Source of the DNA: Cognaticolwellia aestuarii | Lineage (GTDB): Bacteria; Pseudomonadota; Gammaproteobacteria; Enterobacterales; Alteromonadaceae | Assembly (NCBI RefSeq): GCF_002000025.1 | Contig: NZ_MUZV01000009.1 | Location: forward strand, 142,007-206,006 | Direction of reading: 5' to 3' | DNA length: 64,000 bases | Shown here: positions 16,643-24,576 of the stretch, one piece after another | How positions within the stretch are numbered: position 1 is the first letter of the stretch | How the letters are laid out: every line of letters starts with the position of its first letter | Notes under the pieces: generated by a model | The model's input: only the letters and a program-made list of their open reading frames with translations | Told to the model about the DNA's origin: nothing | The model's database searches: none | Program-made: the position numbers and the translations under genes

Positions 16643-16999
16643 ATGAAAATAAATCTTTCAGGTCATCATGTTGACGTTACTGATTCAATCAAAGAACATA
16701 TCAATGAAAAGTTTTCAAAAATAGCGACACACTTTCCAACCCTAATTTCACTCGATGTTATTTTATCGCACGAACATAACCAGCACAGTGTTGAGCTTCG
16801 AACCACTTATGAAGGTGGACGCATTTCTGCATCAGCAAGCGATAGCGTCATGTATCCGGCTATTGCCACAGCTGCAAAAAAATTAGATGCCGCATTAAAG
16901 CACCGTAAAGGTTTATTAAAAGCTAATTTGCATAGTAAACCAGAGGTAACGGCACCAGAAATTGCCCATGAAAAGGTTCAAGAGATGAATCTCAACTAA
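16643..16999 (+). CDS. hpf: Ribosome hibernation promoting factor / YfiA family
   Basis: A 118-residue cytosolic protein with the full sigma-54 modulation/S30AE domain: INLSGHHVDVTDSIKEHINE, then KIATHFPTLISLDVILSHE, then SASASDSVMYPAIATAAKKL and DAALKHRKG. It binds the 30S subunit and stabilises inactive ribosomes in stationary phase or stress. The length corresponds to a short HPF or to YfiA; the brief C-terminal tail (after 95) leaves the distinction open. AAAAAGGAA is a good ribosome-binding site. It is a single-gene unit with its own terminator, not in the rpoN cluster where hpf often lies. Confidence 0.88.
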   Translation: MKINLSGHHVDVTDSIKEHINEKFSKIATHFPTLISLDVILSHEHNQHSVELRTTYEGGRISASASDSVMYPAIATAAKKLDAALKHRKGLLKANLHSKPEVTAPEIAHEKVQEMNLN

Positions 17000-17031
17000 T
17001 TCAACAACTGATAAATGTCAGATTTTTAACC

Positions 17032-17054
17032 AGGGAGGCTACCGCCTCCTTTTT
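17032..17054 (+). terminator. Rho-independent terminator after hpf
   Basis: GGAGGC / GCCTCC stem with loop TACC, followed by TTTTT. Confidence 0.85.
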
Positions 17055-17205
17055 AATGCCAAGTTATCCTACTTCATCACTCAAAGATGTAAAAATCAAC
17101 GTCAAATCACCCAGCAGCTCAATGAGAGTAAAGGTGAATTTAGTTTGGTATAACACGCAAATATGCTTAAGATAGACATTTTAATAACATGTCATTAGAG
17201 ATAAT

Positions 17206-17619
17206 ATGCTAGAGATTTCCAATAACGTTGTCATTGCTGACTGGGAAATTGAGCTTACAGGTATCAGAGCCACAGGTAATGGCGGTCAGCGAGTTAATAA
17301 GGTCGAAACGGCTATCCATTTACGCTTTGACATTAAGCGCTCGTCTCTACCCGCTCTATATAAAGAACGACTGCTAAAACTATCGGACAGTCGAATATCA
17401 ACTGACGGTATTGTCATCATTAAAGCGCAATCTTATCGAACGCAAACCATGAATAAAGATGACGCACTAAAGCGTCTAAAAGCATTAATTTTGTCTGCCA
17501 TGATAGTACAAAAAGCGCGACGAGCCACCAAGCCGACGAAAGGTTCGAATCTTCGACGTTTAGATGCAAAAAAACGGCTTAGCTCTAACAAAGCCTTGCG
17601 TGGCAAAATAAACCATTAA
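17206..17619 (+). CDS. arfB: Alternative ribosome-rescue factor ArfB (YaeJ)
   Basis: Peptidyl-tRNA hydrolase that frees stalled ribosomes without a stop codon. The catalytic loop TGNGGQRVNKVETAIHLRFD near residues 25-45 carries the GGQ motif. After the single catalytic domain comes a basic tail (KARRATKPTKGSNLRRLDAK) that in the family enters the empty mRNA channel. The 137-residue length is right for ArfB and much too short for RF1 or RF2. It stands alone, with a poor ribosome-binding site (GAGATAAT). Confidence 0.93.
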   Translation: MLEISNNVVIADWEIELTGIRATGNGGQRVNKVETAIHLRFDIKRSSLPALYKERLLKLSDSRISTDGIVIIKAQSYRTQTMNKDDALKRLKALILSAMIVQKARRATKPTKGSNLRRLDAKKRLSSNKALRGKINH

Positions 17620-17642
17620 TCATCAATTACTATTTGCTTCTT

Positions 17643-17680
17643 AACTACACTTTATGTACTTTACTACATAAAGTGTAGTT
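17643..17680. promoter_or_regulatory. Perfect inverted repeat, probable operator of the HxlR-family gene
   Basis: Arms AACTACACTTTATGTA (17643-17658) and its exact complement (17665-17680) flank a six-base spacer. It ends seven bases before the first possible start of the HxlR regulator gene. HxlR/DUF24 proteins bind such dyads as dimers and commonly regulate themselves, so autoregulation is the simplest reading. It has no U-tract and is not a typical terminator for arfB. Confidence 0.7.
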
Positions 17681-17687
17681 AGGTTTT

Positions 17688-18062
17688 ATGAGAGTAAATT
17701 CTATGTCATTGCCGATCCCCGGTTCAGCTGTTCGTGGCTCAAAAACAGGTAAGCCGATTATGGCTTTACTTGATTTACTTGGTCGTACTTGGTGTTTGGG
17801 GGTTATTTGGCAGTTACGCCAAGGAACCTTGAGTTTTAGTGAGTTGCAACTGCGCTGCGAAAATATTTCACCCACATTGTTAACCAAGCGGTTGAAAGAG
17901 TTACAACAAACTAATTTAATTGAAAAAAATTTACAAGGCTATCAATTAACCGCTATTGGTTTTGCGCTGTTTCAAGTAATTGCACCCTTAAGTCAATGGT
18001 CGAAACTATGGCAATTATCATTCGAAGAACAGTCAATGTTACAAGAGAGCGAAAATGAATAA
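17688..18062 (+). CDS. HxlR-family (DUF24) transcriptional regulator
   Basis: Winged-helix regulator of 124 residues. The HxlR pattern is clear: ALLDLLGRTWCLGVIWQLRQ followed by GTLSFSELQLRCENISPTLL and TKRLKELQQTNLIEKN. Many family members sense reactive electrophiles through an N-terminal Cys, but here the corresponding region reads GRTWCLGVI, with a Cys at about residue 38 that might serve. Starts at 17688 and 17703 are both possible; the second has GAGAG at a good distance. It overlaps nudC by eight bases, suggesting they are transcribed together under control of the palindrome just upstream. Confidence 0.87.
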   Translation: MRVNSMSLPIPGSAVRGSKTGKPIMALLDLLGRTWCLGVIWQLRQGTLSFSELQLRCENISPTLLTKRLKELQQTNLIEKNLQGYQLTAIGFALFQVIAPLSQWSKLWQLSFEEQSMLQESENE

Positions 18063-19101
18063 TGATTTAACCTTTTCTCAAATGCCACTTGATCGTGCTT
18101 CAACACTGAGAAAAGATCAAACTTGGATGCAAGATAAATTAAGCTCAGAAGATAGTTGCTTCTATTTTTTTTGGCGAGGTAAGTTTCTTTATTATCAGCA
18201 GAAGTTAGCCGTATACACTAGAAAAAACGGCATTAACTCTGCACGTGAAGTTAATTATGCTGATGTGTTTACCGAACTTTCACAGACAAGCGATGCTGTT
18301 TTTTTGGGCACAAGTGCTGATATTGCTTATTTTGTTTGTGATTTATCGATAATGAATGACGATGAAATAGCGGGGTGGCTGAAAAAACTTAATATTGATA
18401 ATAGCAAGTTTATTGACTTTAGGCGTTCACTGTCACTATTAAGCCCATCACAGGCCGCTATTCTGAGCTACGGTAAAGCCTTAATACATTGGCAGCAAAG
18501 TGCTTTACATTGCGGTTATTGCGGCGCAAAAACTAAGGCATTAGATGGTGGTCATCGGCGTGTTTGCCTTTGTGAAAATTGTCAAAAAGAGCATTTTCCG
18601 CGCACAGACCCTGCTGTTATTATGCTGGTGGAATATCAACCAAAATTTGGCCCAGCAGTTTGCTTATTGGCTGAACATCATCGAACACCAGAACAAGCAT
18701 TTTCAACACTTGCTGGTTTCGTTGACCCTGGAGAGTCATTGCAGGAAGCTGTTGCAAGAGAGGTTCTTGAAGAGGCAGGGGTGCAAGTAAATAACGTTCG
18801 TTACGTCGATTCACAACCTTGGCCATTTCCTAATTCCCTTATGGTAGGTTTTATTGCACAAGCTAGCAGTTTGGATTTGTGTCTTGAAGAAGAAGAGTTG
18901 CGAAGTGCCGCTTGGTTTACTGCTGAGCAACTAATGAACTTTAAGGATTGGGGAGACGATGCTGCAGGCCCTAAACTACCACGAAAAGAGTCCATAGCAA
19001 GGTTACTCATTGATACTTGGTGCAAAAGTCAATTTGAAGCTAATGCCAAGACTGAAAAAATGGCTGTAGAAGTAAAGACTGCGCTTTTAGCGAGTTCGTG
19101 A
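18055..19101 (+). CDS. nudC: NAD(+)/NADH pyrophosphatase NudC (also NAD-capped RNA hydrolase)
   Basis: Cleaves NADH to NMNH and AMP; in E. coli it also removes NAD caps from RNA. The order is an N-terminal NudC domain, a zinc ribbon (CGYCGAK...CENCQKEHFPRTDPAV), the Nudix box GFVDPGESLQEAVAREVLEE plus AGV, and the NADH-specific array SQPWPFPNSLMVGF. At 348 residues it is longer than E. coli NudC (257), mainly in the N-terminal half. Its start lies inside the end of the HxlR gene, an unusual partnership for nudC. Confidence 0.93.
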   Translation: MNNDLTFSQMPLDRASTLRKDQTWMQDKLSSEDSCFYFFWRGKFLYYQQKLAVYTRKNGINSAREVNYADVFTELSQTSDAVFLGTSADIAYFVCDLSIMNDDEIAGWLKKLNIDNSKFIDFRRSLSLLSPSQAAILSYGKALIHWQQSALHCGYCGAKTKALDGGHRRVCLCENCQKEHFPRTDPAVIMLVEYQPKFGPAVCLLAEHHRTPEQAFSTLAGFVDPGESLQEAVAREVLEEAGVQVNNVRYVDSQPWPFPNSLMVGFIAQASSLDLCLEEEELRSAAWFTAEQLMNFKDWGDDAAGPKLPRKESIARLLIDTWCKSQFEANAKTEKMAVEVKTALLASS

Positions 19102-19108
19102 TGTTAAC

Positions 19109-19157
19109 TTAGGCACTATGATAGCAATAATGATAAACAATATAGCATAGTGCCTAA
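19109..19157. repeat. Hairpin with perfect 12-bp arms between convergent nudC and cyclophilin genes
   Basis: TTAGGCACTATG at 19109-19120 pairs exactly with 19146-19157, with a 25-base loop. Neither side has a run of T, so it is not a textbook terminator, though its position 3' of both genes suits termination or mRNA 3'-end protection. Confidence 0.6.
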
Positions 19158-19178
19158 ATGTAAATGAACGAGAGCTGA

Positions 19179-19955
19179 TTAGTTAAAGCGTCTTCTTAGC
19201 GCAATTAAACCGGCAAAAAACAAACCAAACCATGCGATAGTGCCGCCACTGCTACTTGACTTTGGAGGCTCTGGAGTAACAGGTGGTGCCACAACTAAAG
19301 AGGTGTTTTTTACTGGCGTTAAGCTATTGGCGGAGTTAACCGTTGGATCAGAAATTGTAACTGATTCAATAATGACAAAGTTGTTAGTGCCCGGAACAAA
19401 ACTACTATCCGCGCATTGCTCAGCACTGTAATCAGGCATAGGTATGCTTGAACACAAAGGTAACGCTGCAATAGCGTCAATATTATCCATACCTTCGATA
19501 ACTTCACCAAATACTGTAAAACCGCCATTTTGCGTGTCTAATTTTGGGTCTCCGCCACTATTATCTGATAAGTTTACAAACCATTGGCTTGTAGCGCTAT
19601 TCTCATTGTTTGCCACTTTCGCCATAGCAATTGTACCGCGAACATTAGAATAAACCGGTTCATTTTTTATGCTGTTATCCGTTGGAATTGCCGTTAAAGG
19701 TAAGTTACCGGTAAATTCAAAACCACCTGCTTGCATCACAAAATCAGGTACAACACGGTGCACAACGGTGTTGTTATAATCTTCATCGGTAACGTATTTA
19801 AGAAAGTTGCGTACAGTTTCAGGAGTAGTTTCATCATGCAGATTAACTTTAAAATTACCATGAGATGTTTGGAATTCAACTATAGTGGCGGAAGTTGAAA
19901 GGCTAATAAAGGTAAGTGCTGCAAGTGATATTTTTGATAATTTTGAGAAGTTCAT
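19179..19955 (-). CDS. Cyclophilin-type peptidyl-prolyl isomerase with GlyGly-CTERM tail
   Basis: Exported cyclophilin of 258 residues starting at the ATG at 19955, where the signal peptide MNFSKLSKISLAALTFISLS begins. Catalytic-core motifs are NTVVHRVVPDFVMQAGGFEF (active-site Arg), TIAMAKVANNENSATSQWFV and GFTVFGEVIEGMD. After a linker (VVAPPVTPEPPKSSSSGG) the protein ends IAWFGLFFAGLIALRRRFN: a Ser/Gly motif, one hydrophobic helix and an Arg cluster, the layout of GlyGly-CTERM sorting signals processed by rhombosortase. Most bacterial cyclophilins lack this tail, so surface anchoring or type II secretion-linked sorting is inferred. Confidence 0.87.
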   Translation of the reverse strand: MNFSKLSKISLAALTFISLSTSATIVEFQTSHGNFKVNLHDETTPETVRNFLKYVTDEDYNNTVVHRVVPDFVMQAGGFEFTGNLPLTAIPTDNSIKNEPVYSNVRGTIAMAKVANNENSATSQWFVNLSDNSGGDPKLDTQNGGFTVFGEVIEGMDNIDAIAALPLCSSIPMPDYSAEQCADSSFVPGTNNFVIIESVTISDPTVNSANSLTPVKNTSLVVAPPVTPEPPKSSSSGGTIAWFGLFFAGLIALRRRFN

Positions 19956-20225
19956 AGGTATATTCTTATGGCTCAAGCTGTTAAAAATTACAAGAATCAT
20001 AAGTTGCTTTAAGGAAAACAACAAGACCAAGCAAGCTTTTAGATTTTTCAAATATGGTATTGCTCGTTAATTATCAACTTTACATTGAGTGTAACGTAGT
20101 GCTGACAATGGAAAACTTAGTAAGTGTTTATGACCAAAGATAAACATGATCTTGATCAGTTGAAGCATCGATTTTTCTTAGTAAAGTCGCTGACTTATGT
20201 AAATTAATCTCAAGGTTAACTGACG

Positions 20226-22004
20226 ATGTCGTATGAAATGAATTTAGGTAAGGCATATAATGATAGCTTGCCAACTTTAGGAAATGTTATCACTGAGGTG
20301 ATCCAATTTTTTGGCGCTGAAAGAGTTTATGGTGTAGGAGGGGATTTTGCGGCCAATTTAATTGCTGCTATCGCGCCAAAAGTAACTATATGTCCATCAA
20401 GTAACGAAATGCATGCCGGATTTTCTGCTTGTGCAAAAGCTGAAATTGATGGTATTGGCTTTTGCCTATCGACCTATATGGTGGGCAGTTTACCCTGCAC
20501 CTCTGCTGCTGCACTAGCCGTTACTGAAGGCTTGCCTGTGGTGTTTATATCAGGAGCACCTGCAGAGTCGGAAGTTGCTAACCTAGCAATTCATCATACT
20601 TTGCATCCCAATACCGCTTGGAAAACTGAGTATGATAATGCCTTAAATACTTTTGCGGCCTTAGGTGTAAAAGTTGAACGATTACAGGGGCAAAGAGCAG
20701 CAGGGCACCCCAATGTTGCGGGTGAGCGATTTTATCAACTTGTGGCACATGCATATAAAACTAAGCAACCCGTTTTTATTGAAGTGCCTCGTGATCAAGT
20801 GTTTCAAAAAACGCAGCCAATTCAGTTACCACTAAGCACAAGTCATATTTGTGAGTGTGAGCATGTTTTAACGGGTGCTGAACTTGTCGTTAGCGCGATT
20901 ATAGAAAAACTTAAACATGCTCAGTTTCCATTGTTATATCTGGGCGATAGGTTGAAGCATAATCAAGTACTGCAGCAACTGCTGATGGCGTTTGCTGAGC
21001 AGTTTAGTATTCCCTATGCTACCAGTTGGTTTGCAAAAGGGCTTTTTGATGAATATCACAAGCTTTGTTTGGGCTCATATAACGGTGTATTCACTCAAAC
21101 ATCGGGCCGTCATTATATCGAGCAAAAAGTTGATTACATTATAGATGTTGCTAGCAGTATACTGCCGCAAGACAGTAATATTGCTTTTGCCACTGGCACG
21201 CATAAAATTGAAACTTTTGAAAATAAAACCTTACTTAAAGGTGGCACATTATTAGAAAAAGATTTAGTTGAGATATTCCAGCTACTATTACAGCGTAATA
21301 AAAAAGCCTTCAGCTTTAACCCGCCATCTGTTGAACCACAAAAGATACAACTTCACCATGAGCTTGATTTTAATAATTTGGCAAGCACATTAAATTACAT
21401 ACAAGCTGAGAGTAAGACTAAGTTTGTTTATTTACCAGAGGTCGGTAATTCTTATTTTGCTAGCTATAGTTTAAAAGTAAAAGCGTCATCTTTAGGTCGT
21501 AGCTGGCTGACAAACCCTTGGTATGGCGCTATGGGGACCGCACTGCCTTATGCGCGCGTGGTTGCTCAGCGTTTGCAAGATAACGCACATGATGAAAGGG
21601 CTGTAGTTATCATTGGTGATGGCGGTTTCCATTTTCAGCTTAACGATTTAATACATTTCTTGAAAGATAACACGGACGTCACGATTATTTACATGCGTAA
21701 TAATGTTTTTCATCTAGGTAAAAGCGGTGACGATGCGATCTATCATTGTAATGATGAAAGGTTTGATGTTCATCAAGTCATTAAAGGCTATCAAGGAAGT
21801 TCAACGACGATAGAAACCGTTGAACAGTTCATTGCTGCATTTACAACAACACTAAAGCAGACGGGGATATCTTTGATAGAAGTGCTAGCAAAGCCTATTG
21901 AGAGTAAACAATGCCATGAAATTAGACTGTTGAATTTATATATTAAAGCTAAAAATGGTCAAGCCGAAGCGCTTAAAGAATGGCAGTCGCTAACGTTAGC
22001 CTAG
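20226..22004 (+). CDS. ThDP-dependent 2-oxo acid decarboxylase (pyruvate/indolepyruvate decarboxylase-like)
   Basis: A 592-residue protein with the three-domain ThDP-enzyme layout. The N-terminal Pyr domain has the conserved activating Glu in SSNEMHAGFSACAKAEI and an adjacent-His motif (AIHHTLHP near residue 125) typical of non-oxidative decarboxylases such as pyruvate decarboxylase. The C-terminal PP domain has the ThDP/Mg motif IGDGGFHFQLNDLIHFLKDN followed by TIIYMRNN. It is a single-gene unit, so context does not reveal the substrate. It does not look like acetolactate synthase, which would have GDGSF and a regulatory-subunit neighbour. Confidence 0.8.
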   Translation: MSYEMNLGKAYNDSLPTLGNVITEVIQFFGAERVYGVGGDFAANLIAAIAPKVTICPSSNEMHAGFSACAKAEIDGIGFCLSTYMVGSLPCTSAAALAVTEGLPVVFISGAPAESEVANLAIHHTLHPNTAWKTEYDNALNTFAALGVKVERLQGQRAAGHPNVAGERFYQLVAHAYKTKQPVFIEVPRDQVFQKTQPIQLPLSTSHICECEHVLTGAELVVSAIIEKLKHAQFPLLYLGDRLKHNQVLQQLLMAFAEQFSIPYATSWFAKGLFDEYHKLCLGSYNGVFTQTSGRHYIEQKVDYIIDVASSILPQDSNIAFATGTHKIETFENKTLLKGGTLLEKDLVEIFQLLLQRNKKAFSFNPPSVEPQKIQLHHELDFNNLASTLNYIQAESKTKFVYLPEVGNSYFASYSLKVKASSLGRSWLTNPWYGAMGTALPYARVVAQRLQDNAHDERAVVIIGDGGFHFQLNDLIHFLKDNTDVTIIYMRNNVFHLGKSGDDAIYHCNDERFDVHQVIKGYQGSSTTIETVEQFIAAFTTTLKQTGISLIEVLAKPIESKQCHEIRLLNLYIKAKNGQAEALKEWQSLTLA

Positions 22005-22020
22005 TCGCTAAAGGCTAATC

Positions 22021-22068
22021 AGCTAAGTGTGACAGATAGCGAAATGAGTTAACTATCACACTTTAGCT
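22021..22068. terminator. Hairpin between convergent ThDP enzyme and lepB genes
   Basis: AGCTAA-GTGTGA pairs with the later TCACAC-T-TTAGCT with one bulged base and an imperfect centre. There is no proper T run, so bidirectional termination is only plausible. Confidence 0.4.
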
Positions 22069-22124
22069 CTACTACTATGATATTTGTTTAATGTTTTGCT
22101 AAAACGAGACTGATTTAAACTTTA

Positions 22125-22790
22125 TTAAATAGCTTTCAAAAATCGTTCGCTGCGCGGCATTAAATATTGCTGATAATTTAAAGAGAATGCGACCGTATTA
22201 GAGCGCCCGATAATCTCTTCACGGGGCACTAAACCAATTGAGCGTGAATCAGCACTATTGTCGCGGTTGTCTCCCATCATGAGGTAAAAACCAGCGGGAA
22301 TGGTTATTTCATTAAAATTTGCTCTATGTGGTTGGTTATTATTGCCCGGTTGTACTTGGGTACGTATTAAGTGAGTATGGTCGGCAATGTGCTCTTGGCT
22401 CAGAGTATACTCTTTTTGCTGAGAAACTACTGTATAGTCAGCGACTTGATGATTAATAGAGAGTTGATTGTTCTGCATGGAAATAGTATCACCAGGAATA
22501 CCAATAACGCGCTTTACTAAGCGCTTTTTTGCCACTTTTGATTCAAAAATGACAATGTCATTGCGCTCTGGATCAGCAAACTTTATTAATGTTTTCTGAC
22601 TAAAAGGTAGTTTTAAGTCATAAGCCATTTTATTGATAATAATACGGTCACCTTCAACTATTGTTGGTTTCATTGAGCCGGTGGGAACATCATTCCAATC
22701 AGCGACGGCGCTACGAAAAACCAACATCAAGGAAATGAAAACGAGTAACGAGGTATTGCTTTTACAGAAATTTGTAATAATTTTTTTCAT
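22125..22790 (-). CDS. lepB: Signal peptidase I (LepB)
   Basis: Serine-lysine membrane protease that removes signal peptides. The catalytic Ser lies in PTGSMKPTIVEGDRI near residue 38 and the Lys in KKRLVKRVIGIPGDTI near residue 90; the box MGDNRDNSADSRSIGLVPRE follows. One N-terminal helix (SLLVFISLMLVF) anchors it. At 221 residues it is shorter than E. coli LepB (324) and has a single helix instead of two. It also lies apart from lepA/rnc, the normal site of the housekeeping copy, so this may be an additional paralogue. Confidence 0.9.
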   Translation of the reverse strand: MKKIITNFCKSNTSLLVFISLMLVFRSAVADWNDVPTGSMKPTIVEGDRIIINKMAYDLKLPFSQKTLIKFADPERNDIVIFESKVAKKRLVKRVIGIPGDTISMQNNQLSINHQVADYTVVSQQKEYTLSQEHIADHTHLIRTQVQPGNNNQPHRANFNEITIPAGFYLMMGDNRDNSADSRSIGLVPREEIIGRSNTVAFSLNYQQYLMPRSERFLKAI

Positions 22791-22955
22791 AATATTCCCT
22801 TTAAATTGTAATAAAATAACGACTTAGTTGTTGACTAAGCCGTTATTTAAAAGTTCCGCAATTTAAACAGGATTTAAATGAAATTAACGGCTATAAATGT
22901 AAGCTTTTATTTCTATTTCTATTAAAAAATCAGCAGATAACTTAACCATAATGGT

Positions 22956-23570
22956 TTATTTATCGCTATAGCCCCAGGGTGCATCTGGTGTCTGAACAGC
23001 CTGGGTTAAATCGAAATCAACACGAAACTCTCGTCCTTGGCGAATCAAGCGATAGCTAAACTTTTCAGGGTAGATAAACATTTGCCAAGTATTGCCTACA
23101 GACTGTGGAATACCAGATTTGACGAATAGCTGCTTTGAATATTCATCAGCAGGAAAAGACTGTACTTGGGCCCAACCCGCGTCATTGGTGTGTCCGCCAT
23201 ACATAGTTGATTCATCGAAACTACCATCTTGATGACGGTGATCATGTTTTAATGAAAGCCCAGAGCCTGTTTTTGTTATTATCCAAGTACGAGAAGCGTC
23301 ATCACCGACATGAAAAGGAATTTCAAGCCTTTCATCGGAACATTTCCTAATATGCATAATAAGTTTTTTATTACTAAAACCACCACCACTAGCGTTATCG
23401 ACCGTCACTTGACCTTCAAATGCTTTATGACATAAGGCTTTTATACTATTGAAGAAACTTTCATGGCTTGGCACGGAAACTAATGGAGCAGCACTTATAG
23501 TTGCCGCATTAGCAGAACAAAAGATAGTACTGGACAGTAACAAGGTTAAAATATTGGTTTTTGCTTTCAT
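22956..23570 (-). CDS. Secreted protein of unknown function
   Basis: I do not recognise this 204-residue protein. It has a clear signal peptide (MKAKTNILTLLLSSTIFCSA, cleavage near ANA). The mature part contains two Cys (ALCHKAF and IRKCSDER) about 35 residues apart that could form a disulfide, and a His/Asp-rich stretch, SLKHDHRHQDGSFDE followed by STMYGGHTNDAGWAQ, that could bind metal. It lacks a lipobox and membrane segments, so it is probably periplasmic or released. It stands alone between convergent-free neighbours (lepB downstream on the same strand, 165 bp away). Confidence 0.75.
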   Translation of the reverse strand: MKAKTNILTLLLSSTIFCSANAATISAAPLVSVPSHESFFNSIKALCHKAFEGQVTVDNASGGGFSNKKLIMHIRKCSDERLEIPFHVGDDASRTWIITKTGSGLSLKHDHRHQDGSFDESTMYGGHTNDAGWAQVQSFPADEYSKQLFVKSGIPQSVGNTWQMFIYPEKFSYRLIRQGREFRVDFDLTQAVQTPDAPWGYSDK

Positions 23571-23751
23571 GAAATAGGCCTATAAATTGACTAACATTAG
23601 AAAAAATTTAATATTTGATGCTATCAGATATTAATTTAATAGAAAGCTGTAATAGTATTTTGCAATAAAAGTTAGGCTTACACTGCAAAAATAATTTACT
23701 TGTAGTCTGCGCACTTGCAGCGCAAAATCAGACAAAATTAAGACCTAGCGT

Positions 23752-24285
23752 ATGAGAAAGCTGGAAATGAAATTGAAGAATGAAAATGTAGTAATTGGTT
23801 TAACTGATCCCAAAAGTCCGTCAAATGTTGGCGCTGTTATGCGTGCTGCAGGTTGTTACCAAGCAGATGAAGTTCGCTACACAGGTGTTCGCTACGCAAG
23901 AGCGGCAAAGTTCCATACTGACACTAAAGATGTATCTCAAAAAATTCCTTTACATGCGGTTGAGTCCTTAACGGGTAACTTACTATTAGGGCAAAAAATT
24001 ATTTGTGTTGATTTGGTTGAGGGCGCTATACCTTTACCTGAATTTGAACATCCTGAAAACGCCATTTATATTTTTGGCCCTGAAGATGGCACGATTGCTC
24101 AAGAGGTAATTAACAAAGCTGATGCTGTAGTTTATGTGCCAACCATTGGCTGCATGAACTTAGCAGCAAGTGTAAATGTTTTACTTTATGATCGGTTGGC
24201 GAAAGCAAAAAATACGTTGTTAGGAGACGAGTTAATTAGACGTAGTAGAGATACTAATAACAAGGTAAAAGTAAAATCAACTTAA
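23752..24285 (+). CDS. SPOUT/TrmH-family RNA methyltransferase
   Basis: A 177-residue SAM-dependent RNA 2'-O-methyltransferase homologue. Motif 1 is VVIGLTDPKSPSNVGAVMRA, motif 2 IYIFGPEDGTI and motif 3 VPTIGCMNLAASVNVLLYDR, together making the SAM-binding trefoil knot. It is a compact, single-domain protein like TrmL/YibK, but the family motif 3 differs enough that the target (tRNA wobble or otherwise) is uncertain. Starts at 23752 and 23767 are both possible; neither has a strong ribosome-binding site. Confidence 0.82.
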   Translation: MRKLEMKLKNENVVIGLTDPKSPSNVGAVMRAAGCYQADEVRYTGVRYARAAKFHTDTKDVSQKIPLHAVESLTGNLLLGQKIICVDLVEGAIPLPEFEHPENAIYIFGPEDGTIAQEVINKADAVVYVPTIGCMNLAASVNVLLYDRLAKAKNTLLGDELIRRSRDTNNKVKVKST

Positions 24286-24395
24286 GCGGTAAAACAGTTG
24301 TAGCGTCAGTTCGTGTGTATAACCAGCGTAAGTTGATTAACAATGCAGCGATTACATTTTTTATTGCTACAATTGATTCTTTTCTGTGAAACGGC

Positions 24396-24423
24396 TTGAC
24401 TCTTGATAAAAAGTCGGTAGAAT
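24396..24423 (+). promoter_or_regulatory. Sigma-70-type promoter of the cold-shock gene
   Basis: TTGACT and TAGAAT are separated by 16 bases. The predicted transcript would begin near 24430, leaving a leader of about 145 bases before the csp start. Long leaders that refold in the cold are a hallmark of cspA-type genes. Confidence 0.65.
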
Positions 24424-24576
24424 CCGTCTCAGCTAGAAAGTAAGACCTATATTTATGTACAAAGTTTCGAAGTTATATTAGTAAGTAGCTCGTCCTGTTT
24501 AATAAGTAATAGCAACACTTCCTGCAACATCGCCTTATTTTTGAGGCATCAATTACGAATAAATAGGATAATACAA

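Noticed and set aside
17643..17680. Palindrome read as an arfB terminator
   Set aside because: It has no T-run, has exact 16-bp arms, and lies directly against the HxlR start, so an operator is more likely.
22021..22068. Strong terminator between the ThDP enzyme and lepB genes
   Set aside because: The stem has a bulge and no T-run, so it is listed only as a low-confidence terminator.
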